Shown here one piece after another: positions 5,277 through 6,532 of a stretch of 6,532 bases of DNA. Position 1 is the stretch's first letter; each line of letters opens with the position of its first letter. A program made the position numbers and the translations under genes. The notes beneath the pieces were generated by a model. It was not told the origin of the DNA. It was given only the letters and a program-made list of their open reading frames with translations, and did not search any database. Source of the DNA: JAGTQI01 sp038868115 (GTDB lineage: Archaea; Thermoproteota; Bathyarchaeia; Bathyarchaeales; Bathycorpusculaceae); NCBI GenBank assembly GCA_038868115.1, contig JAWBXA010000037.1:1-6532 (forward strand). Reading direction: 5' to 3'.

Positions 5277-5801
5277 ATGCTATCCTGTCCAAATTGCGGT
5301 AAGGAAACGCCAGCAGATGTAGCCTTCTGCTCATCTTGTGGAACAAGATTGAATGTTATTTCATCGTCATCACAATCTGTGCCATCGCCCCCGTCCGCTG
5401 TAACAGAAGTTCCCATATCTTATATAGTTCAAACCGCGACCATACCCTTTGATAAAAAGGCCTCTCGTCTTGAACTTCTAGTGAGAATCGTATGGCACAT
5501 TCTGATATGGTTAGTAGGTGTGGTGTACTCCATAGTCTTCTGGATCATCGTACTTGTTTATGGCATAATTGCATCGATTTTAAACATCATAAACTTCTTC
5601 GTGATTCTAATAACTGGAAAACGCTGGAAAACAGCCTTTGACTGGCAAGCAAAGCTTATAACGAAAAGCGTAACTTACTCCACACGCCTTTATAATTACT
5701 GGACGCGAAGAGCACCGTATCTCGGACTTATGACAGATAAAAGACCAGAATTGGGAATGGAGGCAGAACCGTCTAAAACACCTGGAGGATCCCCGGCTTA
5801 A
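5277..5801 (+). CDS. Zinc-ribbon DUF4389 membrane protein
   Basis: A 174-residue protein with an N-terminal zinc ribbon (C4-x2-C7 and C18-x2-C21, CPNC...CSSC), a Ser/Pro-rich linker (29-45), then a DUF4389-like domain from about 60. Its two membrane segments are roughly WHILIWLVGVVYSIVFWIIV (73-92) and IIASILNIINFFVILITG (97-114), followed by the typical GKRWKTAFDWQ and a closing TRLYNYWTRRAPYLGLMTDKRPE (partly shown by positions 137-158). The function of DUF4389 is not established; the ribbon suggests a cytoplasmic partner-binding or zinc module. GAGGAG (5259-5264) precedes the ATG by 12 nt. TTTTAAA (5231-5237) or TTTATAT (about 5248-5254) may be the TATA box. The last 10 residues overlap the convergent integrase fragment by 29 bp and may be foreign sequence added at a junction. 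Confidence 0.75.
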   Translation: MLSCPNCGKETPADVAFCSSCGTRLNVISSSSQSVPSPPSAVTEVPISYIVQTATIPFDKKASRLELLVRIVWHILIWLVGVVYSIVFWIIVLVYGIIASILNIINFFVILITGKRWKTAFDWQAKLITKSVTYSTRLYNYWTRRAPYLGLMTDKRPELGMEAEPSKTPGGSPA

Positions 5802-6453
5802 TTACGCCAGGGTCAACTTTTTCCTTTAACTGCTTAAGAAGCCTAAATGTTTCGTTGGTGAAGAAGGCGAAGTAGGCAAGTTTTGACCTTCTAAAATATC
5901 CGAGGGGCGCAACGCAAAAGCCTTCAAACTCTTCAACTTGAGCTTGGCTGAAAGCGTTAATGAACCTGCAGGCTTCTTCGAGCCTTAAGCCGCTGTCAAG
6001 GATAAGCTCATAAACAACCCTATACTTGAAACAGCCATCGGCTATAACCCTCAAACTTGCTATGATTTCATCCTCAGACGGTATATGGACATCAAAACCA
6101 CAATTATCCTTCGGAATGTTCCTTCGCAAAACGTCAAGATACCCCTTACCAAAGCCCTGCGCCTCCAAGAAATTGAAGAGATTGCGAAGCCCCCTACTCA
6201 AATTGTGCTGCTGCCCCTCTGTCAAACCAGCGAAAACCCTAACAACATCCATCGGACCCCTAATCACTGAAACATACTTATCCAAATAGCTCAGCATACA
6301 TTTAACATAACGCCCGTTAAACCTTCGGCTTTCAAGGAAAGCCACAAACCCATCCCGCAGAACCCGATAATCAATAACGGGACCGTCCCAAACCAACGGC
6401 TGGGACCGTCCCAGGACCGTCCCACAACCAGCAGAACCCCAACTCGGAGCCAA
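5773..6453 (-). CDS. Truncated archaeal tyrosine recombinase (integrase), probable pseudogene
   Basis: A 226-residue product resembling archaeal SSV/pNOB8-like integrases. It has a SAM-like core-binding domain (DYRVLRDGFVAFLESRR from 29, through NLFNFLEAQGF near 101), then the start of the catalytic domain with VYELILDSGLRLEEA (147-161), where R157 is the first catalytic Arg, and YFRRSKLAYFAF (186-197), where K191 is the likely beta-hairpin Lys. The frame stops at residue 226 (KPGILQVF), before the expected His-x-x-Arg box, second His and nucleophilic Tyr, so it should not recombine alone. The TTG at 6453 is only one possible start: the same frame is open without a stop to the right edge (6531), so the gene may begin outside the window. 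Its 3' end overlaps the convergent DUF4389 gene, suggesting a deletion or rearrangement there. Confidence 0.72.
   Translation of the reverse strand: MAPSWGSAGCGTVLGRSQPLVWDGPVIDYRVLRDGFVAFLESRRFNGRYVKCMLSYLDKYVSVIRGPMDVVRVFAGLTEGQQHNLSRGLRNLFNFLEAQGFGKGYLDVLRRNIPKDNCGFDVHIPSEDEIIASLRVIADGCFKYRVVYELILDSGLRLEEACRFINAFSQAQVEEFEGFCVAPLGYFRRSKLAYFAFFTNETFRLLKQLKEKVDPGVIKPGILQVF
6379..6423. repeat. Three GGGACCGTCCC palindromes inside the integrase 5' part
   Basis: GGGACCGTCCC, with 5-bp arms around one central base, occurs exactly at 6379-6389 and 6402-6412, and with one change (A for the first G) at 6413-6423. Each copy is followed by A. Copies two and three abut; copies one and two start 23 bp apart. 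They lie in the coding frame of the integrase upstream of its first recognisable domain (residues 11-25), where the protein is Gly/Ser-rich and low-complexity. They could be recombinase or regulator binding sites. Confidence 0.55.
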
Positions 6454-6532
6454 ATAAACACCGCTTCCACCAGAAACACCCTGAAAACCAAGCAGCCCAC
6501 GATTTTCTCTTAGTAAAGGTTCTCTTTTCCTA

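Noticed and set aside
6291..6500. Minus-strand 69-codon ORF starting MGCLVFRVF
   Set aside because: It runs across the integrase domain start in another frame and matches no recognisable protein.

Overview
The window looks archaeal, most likely Bathyarchaeia or a related Thermoproteota lineage. The lineage is an inference from gene types, not a search result. Supporting signs are AT-rich TATA-like boxes upstream of genes, Shine-Dalgarno sequences of the GGAG/GGTGAT type, a TTG start codon, a HypA metallochaperone paired with a Mrp/MinD-type ATPase, and an SSV/pNOB8-like archaeal tyrosine recombinase.

Layout, left to right. A MATE-family exporter (168-1565, minus) is followed by about 700 bp without an intact gene. 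That stretch holds what looks like a frameshifted, decayed coding remnant (1664-1960, minus) and a possible 18-20 residue Lys/Glu peptide gene (2095-2157, minus), divergent from hypA. Next is a tight plus-strand pair, hypA (2272-2670) and a cysteine-free Mrp/MinD-type ATPase (2673-3401), the best candidate for HypB-AT, the ATPase that helps load nickel into HypA in Thermococcus. Two small membrane-protein ORFs (3827-3651 and 3670-3398) run on the minus strand, and the second converges on the ATPase with its stop codon interlocked. A HAD-superfamily hydrolase (3902-4651, plus, TTG start) converges on a 4-oxalocrotonate-tautomerase-like gene (4635-4832, minus).

The right third looks like accessory, mobile-element-derived DNA. 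It holds a degenerate antisense copy of a tRNA 3' end that reads as the start of an archaeal integrase N-terminus (4878-4920), a bulged inverted repeat (5155-5209), a zinc-ribbon plus DUF4389 membrane protein (5277-5801), and an integrase (minus, 5773 to beyond the right edge). The integrase keeps its catalytic Arg and probable Lys but stops before the His-x-x-Arg and Tyr boxes. Three copies of a GGGACCGTCCC palindrome lie in the integrase 5' part.

The only clear functional unit is nickel delivery for [NiFe]-hydrogenase maturation (HypA with its ATPase); no hydrogenase genes are visible here. The most unusual items are the micro-ORF with its structured leader opposite hypA, the palindrome cluster in the integrase, and the tautomerase and HAD proteins that lack normally important catalytic residues.
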